From NCBI GenBank assembly GCA_019400425.1, contig JAFREE010000254.1:1-22454 (forward strand): 22,454 bases of DNA. The letters are read 5' to 3'. Below are positions 9,782 to 19,945 of this stretch, piece after piece (within the stretch, counting starts at the first letter, position 1; each line of letters starts with the position of its first letter). Source of the stretch: Hymenochaete sp. R1 (taxonomy: Eukaryota; Basidiomycota; Agaricomycetes; Hymenochaetales; Hymenochaetaceae). A model generated the notes under the pieces. The model worked only from the letters and a program-made list of their open reading frames with translations, made no database searches and was not told where the DNA came from. A program made the position numbers and the translations under genes.

Positions 9782-12358
9782 TGACCGAATGAAGGAGGAC
9801 TTCCAGGCCAGAACGTAGTTAGAGCTACGAGGGAGACACGACCCGTTTGGGTCGAAATTGGATCTCCGTATGGCGCACTGGATCGAAGACAACGGGATCT
9901 CCGTGAGGGCGACGAAGTCCTTGATATCGATTTTGAAAGTGAGCCGGTCGATGTATGCTGCAATTCGCATGATCCTAACGAATGATTGAATGTCAGGAAC
10001 ATGCAGAAGTACCGTTGTCATTCGACACTGTGCGATCCATAAACACGCGGCTTGACAAGTTCATTGATGTATCCTTGCCTCCATTCGAGGCGAAGACAAT
10101 CGTAGTCGATGGGAAACGGTTGACGTTGTATGTTCGGGACACACTGGCGTGCATGCGGTACTTGTTCAGCAGAAAGACTTGGACCAAGGATCTGCTGTTT
10201 ATGCCGGAGCGACATTATCTTGACGCCTCAAAAGTGATTTGGATGTACCACGAGTTGAATACGGGCGAATGGTGGTGGCTCACCCAGGAGCTTATACATT
10301 CTCGTTATCCCGGGGCCACCATTATCCAAATCCTTTTAGCATCAGACAAGACGCTGTTGACCAAGTACGGGAATGAATCAGCGTATCTCGTGTACATGAT
10401 GTCCGACAACATCCCAAAGGAACTTCGAAAGAAACCGCCTAGTGGTGCGCAAGTCCTTGTCGCATACCTCCCGACAGACAGCCTACTCGACATTGAAGGC
10501 GGGTGAAAGCGTACTCTCGCCCGTTTCAACAAGTTCCAATTCTGTATGGATCTGATCTTTCTCCTTCCAGTCAGCACTGGAAATGCGGGCGAGCACTGGG
10601 TCACCGGGTGCGGACGGGTTCGTCGTTGCCATTCCGTACTAGCAGGTGTAGCATGCGATTACCCAGAGGAATGTGCTGTCGCCGGCACCAGTCAAGGGAA
10701 AGGCAATTCATACACGTGCGACAGCAAATACCTGGGTGAGGGTCTGGACTACATAGGCCCGCACCGTGACCCACAGTGGTTTATAGACATGCCACTTCAA
10801 TGTGATCGAAAGCCGAAGGTGTATGCCGACGCCTGTCAGAGCATCCGCTTAGGAAGATCTGGAATCCATTCTGGCTAAACATCCCATGGTTGGACATCTA
10901 CCAATGCATGACACCCGACGTTCTCCGCCAGCTATTTCAAGGTATAATCAAGAAAAACACTGGAGCTCTTGGTGAGAGTAGTAGGGATCGACGAACTGAA
11001 CGCGAGAGGCAAAAGGATTCCCCCTGTCCGCTTCATCCACGTCTTCAACAAAGGGGTTGCATCACTCGTCGAGCCTAGTGGGAAGGAGATGGTACTTGTT
11101 ATTGCCATACTCACGAGCCTTATCAATGGATTCTAGCCTGTATGCCAAATACCTCCGGGACGAGATCTCCACACCAGCGCAGTACAGAAAAAGGTTATCC
11201 GTGTGACCCGAGCTATCGCCGAGTTCACGCTTCTGGCTCAGTATCGATTTCACATCGACAAAACTCTCCAAGACTTACAAATGTGCCTAGCTTCCTTCCA
11301 TAACCACAAAGACATATTCGTACTACTAGATTTGTGTTCCAACTTCGACATTCCCAAAGTACATTCTTTGAAGCACCATGCGGAATCAAGTCAACGGCTG
11401 GGCTCTACTGATGACACGAACACGCGAGTTACGGAAAGACTTCATATCGACTTCTCCAAAACCTCGTACCGGGTTTCGAACAAGAAAGACGAACTTCCTC
11501 AGATGACCAAGTGGCTGGAACGCAAGGAAAAGATGGAAGCATTAATTACACATGTGCTTGGGTCGTGTGACTACCCATCTATCGCCGTGCATTCTCACTG
11601 GGACGGACGAGTCCGTATACTTGTTCCGCAGATGACTCGGTGTTCACTGGGAAGCTTCGGATTATGTTTGGAGCACGCGACTTTACTTACGACATGGCTT
11701 CATTCGTGTTAAATGTAACCTGTCCAGAGCTCCGAGGTCGCCGTCTCAATTACGAAGCTGGATCGTACGAACTCCGACTTTCCAGAATGCAAGTGTACCA
11801 CTGAGTCAAGTTCGTCCTCCAGCAGCACAACAATGCGTCTTCAACTACAGAAGACATATTGCACCTCTCAGCCAAAGACAAGGCGAATACTGCTCGTTTC
11901 GATCCTGCAATTGTCCGAACGCCTAAAGGTAGGTCTCTACATGCGTCATGGTATTGCCACTCTCTGTTTACATTACAATGATAGATTTCCGAGTGGATAG
12001 AGTTCGGGTGGTCTCCTCAGTGCTAGAATCTCTATTGGAATTTCCCTATCCGGATGGAGATATGCGTGCTCGAGCCCCGCAACACATGGCGTACGTCGAA
12101 TGGTACACGAAAGTCGCGGGTCGCGATTTGAGTACCGGACTATTCAAGGTTAGAAAAAGCCCTGCTCCGTTCAGCAATCTTTATTCTGGCTCAGCTATAG
12201 TTCCCGTCGGCTGGGTAGTCAGGGGCGCTCATCTCATTCCTAGGTTCGACGATAGAGTCCGTAGGGAATGGTCCAGTGACAGCGTTCTCGATGTCGGCCA
12301 CGGAGTTTTCGGTATGTGTGCTGGTAGGGGCATTTACGGTGTGTTCCGGCCTTTATAG
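9782..12358 (+). pseudogene. Plavaka-type DNA transposase, frameshifted remnant
   Basis: Several frames together give a nearly full-length Plavaka transposase, a DDE-class enzyme of CACTA-like basidiomycete DNA transposons. In order: a short MAHWIEDNGIS block (about 9870); a large piece at 9982-10506 with LYVRDTLACMRYLF, MPERHYLDA, GEWWWLTQEL, GATIIQILLASDKTLLT and KPPSGAQVLVAYLPTDSL; a piece at 10546-10878 with ACDYPEECAVAG; another frame near 10850-10970 with NPFWLNIPWLDIYQCMTPD; then 11203-11712 with TERLHIDFSKTSYR and NKKDELPQMTKWLERKEK. After a canonical intron (11929-11984) the C-terminus follows: VDRVRVV, HMAYVEWYTKV, RREWSSDSVLD. At least four frame changes or stops separate these pieces, so no full-length product can be made. 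The element's inverted-repeat ends were not found. Confidence 0.88.
11929..11984 (+). other. intron retained in the Plavaka remnant
   Basis: A 56-nt intron, donor GTAGGT after RFDPAIVRTPK and acceptor GATAG before FRVDRVRVV. Splicing joins two conserved parts of the transposase C-terminus. Confidence 0.7.
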
Positions 12359-12890
12359 TCAGTCAATTCCATTTCATGCTCTTTGTGGAATATGCCCAAT
12401 ACGCCTTCGGCGAGCCATTGTATCGTGACTCGTACGAATTGAACTTTGTCGCAACCTGGAGTTTCCTGTCATCATTAATCAACACATTCTCACGTTGCTC
12501 GGCATTATCTCCTGGTCAACAAGTTATCCAAGTCATGGTCTCGCAGCGAGTACTCCATCACCATAACATATAATTGTGATCAACAACTGACTCGAACAAT
12601 AATCATTCGACGATCCATGATACAAAATGGGACTTCGGTTGCCAGTTCATCAACATTCAATCAACAGATCATAGGTCAGTCATCTATTATAAACATTCAA
12701 TTAACATACATGATACGTCTGATCAATTATATGTTCAGACATTTTTTTAAAATTTCCGCACTCCTTTCATAGTATTAATCTTACGCAGGTGGATTTGCGT
12801 CATAACGCAGACGTTATTTATATGGATCTTAGTAGCCGACCCCGCCATATTCTCAGACTGACTTAATAAATGAGAACTTGAGTCACGATT
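12359..12890. other. AT-rich stretch without a gene
   Basis: From about 12560 the DNA is AT-rich, with short related phrases such as AACATTCAATCAACA and AACATTCAATTAACA (around 12650-12710) and no coding signal. It may include the 3' end of the transposon or the promoter of the next ORF. Confidence 0.45.
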
Positions 12891-12984
12891 TGTTGGTAGG
12901 AGTAAAATGACGCGGTTGTGCTCGATCAAAAATGAAACGCAGCCCCACAGCAGCAACTTTCAAACCCCCTCCCCTAACGCTTCC
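12891..12984 (+). repeat. leader segment related to 16161-16310
   Basis: This segment and the one starting at 16161 share GTYGGTAGGA, then AATGACGCGGTTG followed by GCTCGA, then the exact 13-mer CAGCAGCAACTTT followed by CAAACC, and a C-rich end reaching ACGC. The length differences between them after the shared ATG are 18 and 6 nt, so the reading frame from that ATG is preserved. It may be a shared promoter/5' leader or a shared N-terminal coding segment. Confidence 0.6.
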
Positions 12985-13470
12985 TTAGAGCAGAGTCTGT
13001 CTCATTCTTTCGTCGACCAAATTTCGTGGGCTTTACGCATAACTCCACCGCCTCTTGAAACTTTGTCTCTCACCACGGGCCACTGCAGTACCCTCCACAC
13101 AAACGATCCGCAAAACACTCGTTTCCGCATCCTCGGTTTCGGACGGACGGAATCGTTTCGGGATTCTATCACGTCGCATCCTTTCGCGCGCGGAAGAGTG
13201 GTGGGATTAGAGAAAGCAAGGAAAGAAAAGGAAAGAGAAAGGGTGTCGTTAGAGCGGAAAAGGAAAGAGTGGAAGGAAGGTGGGGATAAGAGAGAGAAGA
13301 ACGAGACGAGGGACAGATTGTTATCAGAAAATGGGATGCCGAGGCCGCAGTGGGCAGATGAAGAAGCAAAGAGGACGGCGAGCGACGATGTTGCCGAGGC
13401 GATGTATAGGATGAATCTTGGTCCTGTGTATGATAATGATAGACCGCCCAGCCAGAAGACATTAGACTAG
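12907..13470 (+). CDS. hypothetical protein of 187 residues with a charged helical middle
   Basis: An uninterrupted frame starting MTRLCSIKNETQ. The first 75 residues are Ser/Thr/Pro-rich and probably disordered. Residues about 98-145 are dominated by Lys, Arg and Glu (ARKEKERERVSLERKRKEWK), a likely long charged helix. The end, from MPRPQWADEEAKR to the stop, has a more ordinary composition. I recognise no family. The start region is related to that of the coiled-coil gene at 16182, which is the main reason to take it seriously. If the shared segment is only an untranslated leader, translation would start further in and the protein would be shorter. It could also be an exon of a gene whose other parts I missed. 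Confidence 0.45.
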   Translation: MTRLCSIKNETQPHSSNFQTPSPNASLEQSLSHSFVDQISWALRITPPPLETLSLTTGHCSTLHTNDPQNTRFRILGFGRTESFRDSITSHPFARGRVVGLEKARKEKERERVSLERKRKEWKEGGDKREKNETRDRLLSENGMPRPQWADEEAKRTASDDVAEAMYRMNLGPVYDNDRPPSQKTLD

Positions 13471-13559
13471 TTTTTCGTTCCCAGGTTTGATTTGAACAAA
13501 TATCAGATTCATTTATGAACAGATACAATCTTATTCAATTCTCTTGGACATCAAATACA

Positions 13560-14180
13560 TTTAGATTATTCCTAGTGGGCGGCATCACGAGCCTACCAGT
13601 AACTTTGCTTGATCGAGGCAAGACAATTGTCGAAATGTGAATGCGCAGCCACGCTATCGAACCCATCCAAAACATAAAGAGGCTCGTTGTAGCCGCACAG
13701 GACGCGGGCGCGTCAATCATACCGTTGATAACGAGAACGCCCCAAATGGGAATGTTGGCACGAGTGAGCGGCCTCGCCTCCGATTTGACGCGGTTCATGT
13801 AGTCCTCGAGCTTTTTCATGGACTCCCTGATCATGAAGTGCTCGTCCTTCGTTGCCTGCTGTGACTCAGGGTGGACACCCTTCAGTCGCGCCGCACGCTT
13901 CACTTCGATCACGCAGATGAAGTAGTCATCATCCTGATTACCGGGCGCCCGGAGTTCGGATGCGACGAAATCTGGGATACGGTCGTTTCAAGCTGGGTTA
14001 GTGCGGGCTATTGTTAGTTGAGGGGTGACTTGGTCGCGGTTTTTGATGGGGAAGGTTTAGTCGATGTAAGCGTTGACGACACCGCAGAGCTCTGTTTCGA
14101 GGAAGTTGGACGCCGGGTCTTTCTGGCCCAAAGCCTGGGCACGAAGTCTGAGCCAGGATACATCCTGTTGACGCCATTAG
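13560..14180 (-). pseudogene. PD-(D/E)XK nuclease-like domain, decayed
   Basis: Read on the minus strand from about 14180, one frame runs DVSWLRLRAQALGQK, ETELCGVVNAYID, then a stop (TAA), then FPIKNRDQVTPQLTIARTNP, a second stop, then RIPDFVASEL and DYFICVIEVKR, and on through MIRESMKKLEDYMNRV to IPIWGVLVING near 13710. The D in IPDF followed by E-V-K in VIEVK is the PD-(D/E)XK active-site pattern of the restriction-endonuclease-like fold, common in undescribed basidiomycete proteins. The two in-frame stops mean no complete product. After VING the family-like frame is lost, possibly at a GTATGA intron donor or a frameshift. The family assignment rests on the motif and its surrounding layout, not on overall similarity. 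Confidence 0.6.
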
Positions 14181-14319
14181 ACTATATTAGGTTACGTCAA
14201 TCATGCCACCGGCCAAGTCCTTTGGCATTATGAGACATCTCCCACGGTTGATGAGAGGAAGATTCCACTTGCATGGTCGGGAACTATCGACGAAGAGGTC
14301 AACAAACTTGAAACTTTAC

Positions 14320-14802
14320 TTGACATGTCTATAGAAGGAGAAGTTTTTCGAGCGTGTGGAAGTTCGTGCAAGAGGTCGACTTAGTGCTCGAGAGCGTTGA
14401 GCATGGCCTTCTTGCGTTGTTCGGTCGGGCCTGAACCTGAGAGGAGCTCAACTTGCTTGACGGCCATGAGAAGACCTTCCATCGCGTCCATGTCGAAACA
14501 GGCGCTTCCGAAGCTCCCAGCGCCGATAAGAGCACCTCGGATCCGTTTCATACCGCGCTTGCCTGAAAGGTATTAGTTGGGATTAGGTTGGAGAACAGAA
14601 ACTTGTGTATCTTTCCTATGGATTTGACGGGAACGCCATCGTCCCATCCCCGATGAGCGCCACTGACCAGAGTAAAAACGTCACCAAGACTCACGCCATT
14701 GTTTTGACGCGTCTGCGGACCGCTGGGTGTAGGTGTAGGAGAGCTTGCATCTGAAGTCAAAAGTGACAAACCCATGCCCCGAGTTATTCGCAATACGGTC
14801 AT
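14320..14802 (-). pseudogene. STE11-type MAP kinase kinase kinase fragment (start of kinase domain)
   Basis: The minus strand from about 14570 reads KRGMKRIRGALIGAGSFGSA, then DAMEGLLMAVKQVELLSG, TEQRKKAMLNALEH, a stop, then VDLLHELPH in the same frame. This is the glycine-rich loop (GAGSFGS), the ATP-binding lysine (AVKQVEL) and the start of helix C of a STE11/MEKK-type kinase. Upstream, 14802-14600 gives LSLLTSDASSPTPTPSGPQ and GWDDG, resembling the linker before such kinase domains. A probable old intron ends at a TTTCAG acceptor near 14566. Everything beyond the first two strands, including the HRD and DFG motifs, is absent, and the stop falls inside the helix. It is a truncated duplicate, not a working kinase. 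Confidence 0.8.
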
Positions 14803-16160
14803 AATTCATCGTGCGCACCCATGGCTCCAAATCTTACTGTGTCCGGGTTCGCTCCGAAGCCGAGGAGTCCGTGCAGCAAGACTTATGTCGTTGCTCATCT
14901 GGCTGTCGTTTATGATGCTGGGATGCTAGGATGCTAGAGCTGAAGCTGGGATCTGTGCGTTTCGTCCAGTGGTGTGGGATGTGGACTTGAAGAAGCTTCT
15001 GATCCTTCTGCACGTTTTGCACGCCACATCGGAGGACCGAGACATGGCACGCCTCGAGTCTGATACTTGAGATCTTAGACAACAACTCACTACGTCCGTC
15101 CAAATCCCCACTCTCCTATCCCAACCACTTCCACACTAACCACGCCTCCCCACTCCGCTGAAATCCCTACACCCCAACCACAGCCCTCTCTCAAACACAA
15201 CGGAAGATCAAGGGGGTTTGGTACAAGCGAGCCTGTAGAAAGACAACCGCTCATGCCGGGCTCGTGCCTCACGACATCGGTGCCGAGATGACATGGGTCA
15301 CCAAAGCCGGGTGTATTTTACACGTACGGCCTCTCCATCTCCATCATCAGAATTGACGCAGACTCAAATGTTTAGTTGCCCAACTCGCCTTTTAGCTGAG
15401 CTCCAAGCCGCAAAGCCCTCTCCTTCCTTCCAGGTATTTCCCTCGCGCTATCCTCATATATAACCCAACCCAACGCCCTCCAAGAAGCCCTCTGGCTGCA
15501 GTGTCCACGTGCGCGGCATCACATTGCGCTCGCGATGGGATCACGGCCAGAGAAATTCGAGATCAAGTCAAAGAACCTGTTGGAAGATGATCAGCTAGCG
15601 GGCTGAAAACCTCTTAGAACTGCCATCGCTACGTCCAATATGGATATTGTTGACATACGCACCCGCTCCTCCGAGGCGGTTGTGCGATTTGCGCACATCC
15701 TGCATGGCGAGTTGACGGTTCGCAAGCTCCTCATTGTATCACATCATACGTCTCTGCCCATGTTGCAGTCAGAGTGGCTCAGCCTCCAGATCTCGCCTGT
15801 GTGGTCTTCGGATACGTACATTCTTACATTTCCATCGTCAATATATCTCTCGCAATCAGCAAGTTTCTCTGTTTGAATGGGGATGAAGTTGAAAGAAAGA
15901 GGAGGGGACACTAGTACTACTCACTGCGCGCTGCATTGGCGATGAGCGTCGATTTCCGAATCCGGACGACCATCACGCATTTCCAGTAACACTCTCCCCC
16001 CTTCTCTCACCCCCTTCGCATTCACAACTCTCTCAGACCACCCGACGCCCTCAGATTTATTCTACAAACAACTGTATACTGTGTCTAAGCATTGCCGAAG
16101 ACTTGGAGGAAAATGTCGAGATGTGGCCATTCATTTTGCTCCGATCTCTTCCCCAGTACT
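14803..16160. other. stretch without a recognisable gene
   Basis: Includes a short tandem of GGGATGCTAGGATGCTAGA (about 14919-14938) and a TATA-like CATATATAA at 15455-15463. The latter is followed 72 bp later by a 23-codon ORF (15535-15606, MGSRPEKFEIKSKNLLEDDQ) that leads nowhere. The frame 15640-15876 shows no domain. A pyrimidine-rich tract (about 15988-16050) lies upstream of the coiled-coil gene and may belong to its promoter. Confidence 0.4.
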
Positions 16161-16310
16161 CGTCGGTAGGAAATCACAGAAATGACGCGGTTGAGCTCGA
16201 CCGGAAAGGAAAAAGCTCGCGCGCGCTCAGTCCCGCAGCGCAGCAGCAACTTTTTTTTGCAAACCAGTACTACTAGTAGCAACTTTGACCGCCCCTCTAC
16301 GCTAGCTCCT
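16161..16310 (+). repeat. leader segment related to 12891-12984
   Basis: Second copy of the shared segment, longer by in-frame insertions. It overlaps the first codons of the coiled-coil ORF if that starts at 16182. It also repeats AGTAGCAACTTT internally (about 16275-16286). Confidence 0.6.
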
Positions 16311-17801
16311 GGCACTTTCGGACAACCTCACAGCGCGCACACACACATCGAAATGACCGCAAGCACTGCTACTTCTTCAAGGACACACTTAGATCATCAG
16401 ATCGATACTTTCGGACGGGTCACTCCGGCCATTAGACAGCCGTTCGAAGATGCCAGAAAGGAAGGACAAAGGAGAAGCAGCAACAGTGATGATTTGAAAG
16501 AAGAAATTCGTATCCGGACCAAATGCATGCAAGAGCAGAATCTGGACATAAACGAGTTATTGGCACAGAACGCTAAGCTGTCCGTAGAAAACTGCCTATT
16601 ACGAAACTACATCAAGGAGGTCAAAAAGGAGTTGGATCAGGCGCAAGAAGAAACAATACAGCTACTTGCCAATCTAAATTTCTATGAGGGCTGTTGCCAA
16701 GAAGTGAGTAATCTATTCGAAGTCACAAGGTGCTCATTGATCGGTCTGTCTCAGACCTACGATGACTACCATTTGGTTCGCGCTCGAGTCGTGTATAGCC
16801 GGCCGCTACGAGACGCCAGCGGTTTCTTGAAAGAGCTTACTCCCGGAATTTTGCGGGAGTTGAACGAAGATGCTGTAGACAAAAGCAATCTCAAGACTAT
16901 TGGGAAGATCGCGTTTAAATATTTCAGCCATATCGGGGCTGTAGCAATTGTCGAGCGCAAGATACTGTTACCATCCAAGCTGAACGTCGTGCTCCAGGGT
17001 GTGTGCTTTACTGCGGCTCGGGAGCCTCTACGTACGTCGTGGTCAGATCGAGCGAAACGAGTAGAAAAAGCAGCCGCCGTTATCGATTTCATCTGCAAAT
17101 CTTATCGAATCGGGAAGCAAATGCAGCAATGGTTCCACGAAGCCACAAAAATGGAGAAAGCAATCGAAACACCGGGAAACTGCGAGTGGGGCAAAATGAA
17201 GCACTTCTTGCTGGCATGTCCTTACACTACGGCATCGTACAAAAGCGTACGGCGCACCCAAAGGCAGGAAGCAGTGATCAAGAGAGAAATTAAAAACGTA
17301 GTTAACTTTATCAAGGATGAAGTGGGTGAAATGGATAAGGTGGACGGTCTCGAGGTGAATGGAATCAAGGTTATAGATGAGTTAAAGGTGGGACGACTGG
17401 AGCTGGCGGTAAAAGCCTGGTCAACTCCTGGACTCTACAATCTTCTGGTTGGAGCAACTGATCCCTTTATTCGACAAAAACTCAATGATTCTGCGCATCC
17501 ATCCATAGAAGACAAAGACGTACGAATTGATGGCTTGCGATGGTTCAAGAAAAATCAAGATTTAACATACCGAACACTGGTGGCGTACAACAACGTACTA
17601 CACGGGGATGAAGGGGACATGATATCGGATGATACAGGAGTAGAGGTAAGTTGTAAAATCATTATTTATATCAATATCTCTGAAATCGACAAAACTTTAT
17701 AGCACTTTCTTGTTACGTCAAGGGGGTCCACTGATAGAATAGCTTCTACTTTCATCAATATCAAGAAGTTAGGGGATCCGATCTATGCAATCGACGCTTA
17801 A
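16182..17801 (+). CDS. coiled-coil protein of unknown function, two exons
   Basis: Exon 1 (16182-17645) and exon 2 (17703-17801) join across a canonical 57-nt intron (GTAAGT donor, TATAG acceptor) to give 520 residues, ending IKKLGDPIYAIDA. Without splicing the frame would run into intron sequence. Residues about 1-100 are Ser/Thr/Arg-rich and probably disordered. Residues about 104-165 form a strong predicted coiled coil (LLAQNAKLSVENCLLRNYIK, then VKKELDQAQEETIQLLANL). The remaining 350 residues have mixed, globular-looking composition with no motif I know, no signal peptide and no membrane segment. An alternative start at 16353 (A at -3, begins MTASTATSS) would remove 57 residues and leave the segment shared with 12891 untranslated. 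The long clean frame in an otherwise decayed region, plus a working intron, argue for a real, possibly lineage-specific gene. Confidence 0.7.
17646..17702 (+). other. intron of the coiled-coil gene
   Basis: Donor GTAAGT, acceptor TTTATAG, 57 nt. It joins TGVE to HFLVTSRGS with no change of phase. Confidence 0.75.
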
Positions 17802-18066
17802 ACTTGATCCTTCGACTCTCCGTTTCTTTTCCTTACATTTTATTTTCGATGAGTTTTGTGTTTACCATTGGCAGTGCTTCATCAGGGGAATCCCTCGTAA
17901 AAGTATTTGACATTATTGACTCGCCTTAGGATCATGTTCCGAGCTTCCTAATTCCGCGCTACCAGGACCCAAACCTCTGAAATTGAATTTGGGAAATTTC
18001 CCTCGGCGTAAAATAAACAGTCTATCAACTAAAAAGTACCTCCTGCCTCAGCCGCAAATTCAAAGA

Positions 18067-18214
18067 TATAGAAACGTGTGCTCAGCTAACCGTTATAGAT
18101 AATGATAATAGCTCAATTTATACCTATAGAAACGTGTGCTACAATAACAAGTGAATAACTATAGAACAGTAGTATGTGATGACGATGAACTTACCTCAGC
18201 TAGCCGTTATAGAT
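18067..18214 (+). repeat. short dispersed repeats beside the retrotransposon
   Basis: TATAGAAACGTGTGCT occurs at 18067-18082 and 18125-18140. CTCAGCTAACCGTTATAGAT at 18081-18100 recurs with one mismatch at 18195-18214. The copies overlap in a nested pattern just outside the retrotransposon 3' end and may be worn fragments of a terminal repeat or a local duplication. Confidence 0.6.
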
Positions 18215-18377
18215 TTGCTGGGGTCCGAACTCATTGCAAAATGGTCCGAAATAGTGAAATGCGGGCTGACAATACCGAGAAGGAAAGATCGACTGTATAC
18301 TCTCGTCGACACTACAGACACATCCAACCCTCCCGCCTCGACCGAGAGTTACTCCAGTCTTAGAAGTTTGACGCATT

Positions 18378-19945
18378 TCACATGTGCAGTGCGTTATGTA
18401 CGTTGGCATGGACTTCAATATGGTGCATTGGAAGTGCGATGCTTCGGCTTTTGGACATGTGTACATCCTTTTCGGTCGTCTGAATAGCGGCATTATTGTC
18501 AACTGCAACTGTGGTTGATTGTCCATGGAGCGTACGACCAATTTCCGTGAAGATGTTGCGAAGCCAAAAAAAACGTCGGATACTGCCGTAGGCGCAGCTA
18601 AATATTCTGCTTCGGCCGTGGACTTAGCTACAACAGTTTGTTTCTTTGAACGCCATGTAGTTGCCGCACCATTAACCATAACGACGTAATCGGTAGTACC
18701 AGTGGACTTCCCATCACGGAGCGAACCGCCCCAGTCTGAATCTGAATATGCGATAGGAATAGCTTCGTCGCTGTGTCTGTGGGTAATACCAAGTTCCTTT
18801 GTTCCAAGTAGGTAACGAACAACGCGTTTTGCGGCCCATATTTGCGTACTCCGAGGAGACGCCAGATATACTGACAAGACTCCTACCGCAAACGAGATAT
18901 CGGGTCTACACGCATTCGCTATCCAAAGTGGACTTCCTACAGCTTTGGGGTATGGCCATCTGACGTCAATTGAGGATTGGTCGGATTCGAATAGTTTTAG
19001 TGCGCCAGTTACCATGGGAGTATGTTGGGTGCTTGCGCTTTCAAGACCCAATTCTTCCGCACGTTTTTCGATCATGTAGGCAACTGAAATGCGCACGTAC
19101 AGTTTTTCCAGATTCCATTCAATAAACATACCCACTATAATCGCTCTCTTTGTAAGGTCCTTCACTTCAAACTTGAATTCCTTCCCAATGTCTTCCATGA
19201 CTATTACGCGCGGGTCAACACCCTTCAGGCTTGGGTTAGTTCCTAGTTGGCCTGTCATCAAGCTATCATCGACATAAAACAAGGTTGTCGCATCAGCCGA
19301 TTCGGACCCATACTCCCCCCTGTCGGTAAGCTTGAAAAAGACCGACGGTAAGCGACGTTGAAGGTAATGTTGACGCGCCATTGATTTAGCCAAGGTCTGG
19401 TTGAACAATAAAAGCGAGTGCTTCATCCCGTAAAGTGCCTTTTTAAGCCATCCCACAGGATGTCGAAATGAAGACGGAGCGAAGAATGGCGGTAAGTAAA
19501 CCACGATGTTGGGTTGATCCACTTGGGCGTTAAGGAACCCAGCCGTAATGTCGAAAGCGATGGCGTAGGAGTCCTCGTTGGCACCAAGCGCAGCAATGAT
19601 CCTGTATGCATTGTAATCTCCAGCGCGCGAAAACGTTTCCATGCAGTCCCTCCCCCTCCCGAACTTTTGTAAAGCTCCGTGAACCACCCATCGTGCTTTA
19701 AAATGGAAGACCCCCCCCCCCCCGCGCATTGGCTTTCTTTGTTAGCAGAAGCATTCCTGGGACCGGTTTGTCGTCTGGCAGACGTTCCCTAATGTCGAAC
19801 ACGTCCATCGTCTCGAAATTTGAAAATTCCTTTGCGATTGCCGCTAGTCATTGATCACGTTCGGGTCCTTCGCGAGCGTCGCGAATATGTTTCGGTAAAG
19901 AAATGAAAGTGTCTGTTGAAGGATCCCGCTCAAATGTAAGCAGCG
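18378..19945 (-). pseudogene. copia reverse transcriptase and RNase H remnant
   Basis: From about 19945 the frame runs through IAKEFSNFETMDVF (after a TGA where a tryptophan codon is expected), then PVPGMLLLTKKANA, and across a run of 13 C (plus strand) into VFHFKARWVVHGALQKFGRG. Further on come AIAFDITAGFLNAQ, the catalytic LFYVDDSLM near 19266-19276, and the RNase H part with IAYSDSDWGGSLRDGKS and VVAKSTAEAEYLA. After a run of eight A on the plus strand (18566-18573) the family sequence continues in another frame through WLRNIFTEIG and VAVDNNAAIQ to a stop at 18378. The last RNase H segment with the usual ADI-TK motif is missing. The YVDD and RNase H acidic residues are still present, so decay is mainly by indels and the one stop. 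Confidence 0.9.
19711..19723. repeat. 13-base C homopolymer with a frame change in the reverse transcriptase
   Basis: On the minus strand the upstream frame (TKKANA) and the downstream frame (VFHFKARW) differ by one base across this run. Slippage, or a sequencing/assembly error, is the simplest explanation. Confidence 0.8.

Noticed and set aside
16766..17293. Plus- and minus-strand frames inside the coiled-coil gene
   Set aside because: Shadows of the long 16182 frame.
18176..18487. Plus-strand frame of 103 codons with a protein-like start
   Set aside because: Its second half is antisense to the RNase H remnant and its first half overlaps the short repeats; no domain seen.
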